NCBI GenBank assembly: GCA_003252145.1
Contig: QKDJ01000355.1
Coordinates: forward strand, 1 to 7,491
DNA length: 7,491 bases
Direction of reading: 5' to 3'
Origin: Azovibrio restrictus
Lineage (GTDB): Bacteria > Pseudomonadota > Gammaproteobacteria > Burkholderiales > Rhodocyclaceae
The notes beneath the pieces are model-generated. The model was not told the origin of the DNA. It saw only the letters and a program-made list of their open reading frames with translations, and searched no databases. Positions 6,366 to 7,491 of the stretch are shown here, in pieces (position 1 is the first letter of the stretch; every line of letters begins with the position of its first letter). The translations under genes and the position numbers were made by a program.

Positions 6366-7491
6366 ATACACCCTCCTTCCTGCGTCATCTGGGCATCCGC
6401 GCCAAGCTGATTCTGCTGTTCATCCTGATCAAGGTGATTCCTCTGGTATTGCTGGCCCTCCTGGCCTGGGAAGGGGTTACTCACCTGGGCGGCCAGGTCG
6501 CCGAAGACACGGAAAGCCTGAGCCAGGAAGTCGGCAGTACCGTGGCCGACATGGGCAAGACCTTTTCCCGGGAAGCAGAAAAAGCGCTCAATGACCGGGC
6601 CCGGGAAGAACTGGAGCGGCTCACCACCGATACGGCCCGGGCCGTGGCCGATTTCCTCTATGACCGGGACCAGGACCTGCTGCAGGCCGCCCAACTAGAG
6701 CCTTCGGAGAAGGCTTACCGGGACTTTCTCCTGCACCGGACCCGCAAGCTGGTAAACCAGGGCCAGTGGGAACTGGCTGCCGATGGCAAATCCTGGGTTC
6801 CCCTGCAAACGAAAAACGAGCCCCCCAGGCCGGTGGAGGCCAGCAATGCGGAAAACCGCCAGGATTTCCACTACCGTCCGCCGGAAACCGTCCTGCGTGA
6901 TCACAGCGCCCCCTTGTTCCATGAAATCACCTTCGTGGGACTGGATGGCATGGAAAAGCTCAAGGTCAGCGCCACCAAACTGTTGCCCCGGGAACTGCGA
7001 GACGTCTCGAAGAAGGAAAACACCTATGCCCGGGCAGAAACCTACTTCCCCCAACTGAAGAATCTGAAACCCGGGGAAATCTATGTTTCCGATGTGATTG
7101 GCCCCTATGTACCCTCCCGCATCATCGGGCCGGTGACTCCCGAGAAAGCCAAGAGCCTGGGCATTCCCTACGAACCGGAAAAGGAAGCCTACGCTGGCCG
7201 TGAGAATCCCCAGGGACAACGCTTCCAGGGCATCATCCGCTGGGCGACTCCGGTGGTCCAGAATGGTCAGATCAAGGGCTATGTGACCCTGGCGCTGGAC
7301 CATAGCCACGTAATGAGTTTCACCGACAATTTGATGCCGACCGATGGCCGCTACACCCCTATCGCCGATGCAGCCAATGGCAACTACGCCTTCATCTGGG
7401 ATTACCAGGATCGTTCCATTGCCCATCCCCGGCATCACTCGGTGGTGGGCTTCGACCCCAACACGGGGGAATATGCCGTGCCCTGGCTGGA
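6362..7491 (+). CDS. Membrane sensor protein with large periplasmic Cache-like domain, 3' truncated by window
   Basis: An open frame runs from the ATG at 6362 to the window end, giving 376 residues and no stop. The start overlaps the upstream stop (ATGA 6362-6365); there is no clear ribosome binding site, so coupling is likely. Residues 1-15 are basic, followed by a membrane segment at about 16-36. A long, charged, probably coiled-coil helix covers about 44-108, leading into ADFLYDRDQDLL (96-107). A double-Cache-like region follows, with FHEITFVGLDGMEKLKVS (186-203), GQIKGYVTLALDHSHV (302-317) and NYAFIWDYQDRSIAHPR (341-357) as recognisable strands. The layout matches bacterial transmembrane receptors that continue into a second membrane segment, HAMP and an output domain. 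That output (GGDEF, histidine kinase, PP2C-type phosphatase or chemoreceptor) lies beyond the window and cannot be stated. Its position suggests it works with the two preceding signalling genes. Confidence 0.82.
   Translation, partial: MNTPSFLRHLGIRAKLILLFILIKVIPLVLLALLAWEGVTHLGGQVAEDTESLSQEVGSTVADMGKTFSREAEKALNDRAREELERLTTDTARAVADFLYDRDQDLLQAAQLEPSEKAYRDFLLHRTRKLVNQGQWELAADGKSWVPLQTKNEPPRPVEASNAENRQDFHYRPPETVLRDHSAPLFHEITFVGLDGMEKLKVSATKLLPRELRDVSKKENTYARAETYFPQLKNLKPGEIYVSDVIGPYVPSRIIGPVTPEKAKSLGIPYEPEKEAYAGRENPQGQRFQGIIRWATPVVQNGQIKGYVTLALDHSHVMSFTDNLMPTDGRYTPIADAANGNYAFIWDYQDRSIAHPRHHSVVGFDPNTGEYAVPWL

Noticed and set aside
6695..7438. 247-codon open frame on the minus strand
   Set aside because: Antisense to the Cache-type sensor, whose forward frame is continuous, coupled to its neighbour and has family-like motifs.

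Overview
The window is GC-rich, densely packed bacterial DNA with every supported gene on the + strand. The ORF style, the AMMECR1/radical-SAM pair, and a periplasmic binding protein next to a PAS-GGDEF-EAL protein suggest a Gram-negative proteobacterium. A betaproteobacterium (Rhodocyclales-like) is my best guess, from protein style only. No RNA gene, mobile element, CRISPR array or long intergenic stretch is visible.

Region 1 (1-2173) is an AmmeMemoRadiSam-type cluster. It holds the C-terminal part of the AMMECR1-domain protein A (1-447, cut by the window edge), the radical SAM enzyme (444-1508), and a dienelactone-hydrolase-like alpha/beta-hydrolase (1505-2173). The three genes are joined by ATGA start/stop overlaps. 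The Memo-type protein B is not in the window and would have to lie upstream. The hydrolase keeps its Ser and Asp but appears to have lost the catalytic His and the usual HG oxyanion motif, so it may be a pseudoenzyme or have a changed activity.

Region 2 (2174-2217) is a 44-base spacer, the only gap between genes. It carries a recognisable ribosome binding site but no convincing promoter or terminator.

Region 3 (2218-7491) is a three-gene signalling cluster, again joined by ATGA overlaps. It contains an exported NMT1/ThiY-type solute-binding protein, a 1047-residue membrane protein (periplasmic sensor, HAMP, GAF-like, PAS, PAS, GGDEF, EAL), and the start of a second membrane sensor with a large periplasmic Cache-type domain (cut by the window end). 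No ABC permease or ATPase lies beside the binding protein. It may therefore act as a ligand-sensing subunit of the c-di-GMP protein rather than in uptake, by analogy with NspS-MbaA of Vibrio cholerae. The EAL domain has all its key residues. The GGDEF domain has the GGDEF motif but Asn in place of the first metal-binding Asp, and no I-site Arg, so net phosphodiesterase activity is the likelier output. The most interesting hypothesis here is this binding protein / c-di-GMP enzyme / Cache sensor trio as one sensory unit.
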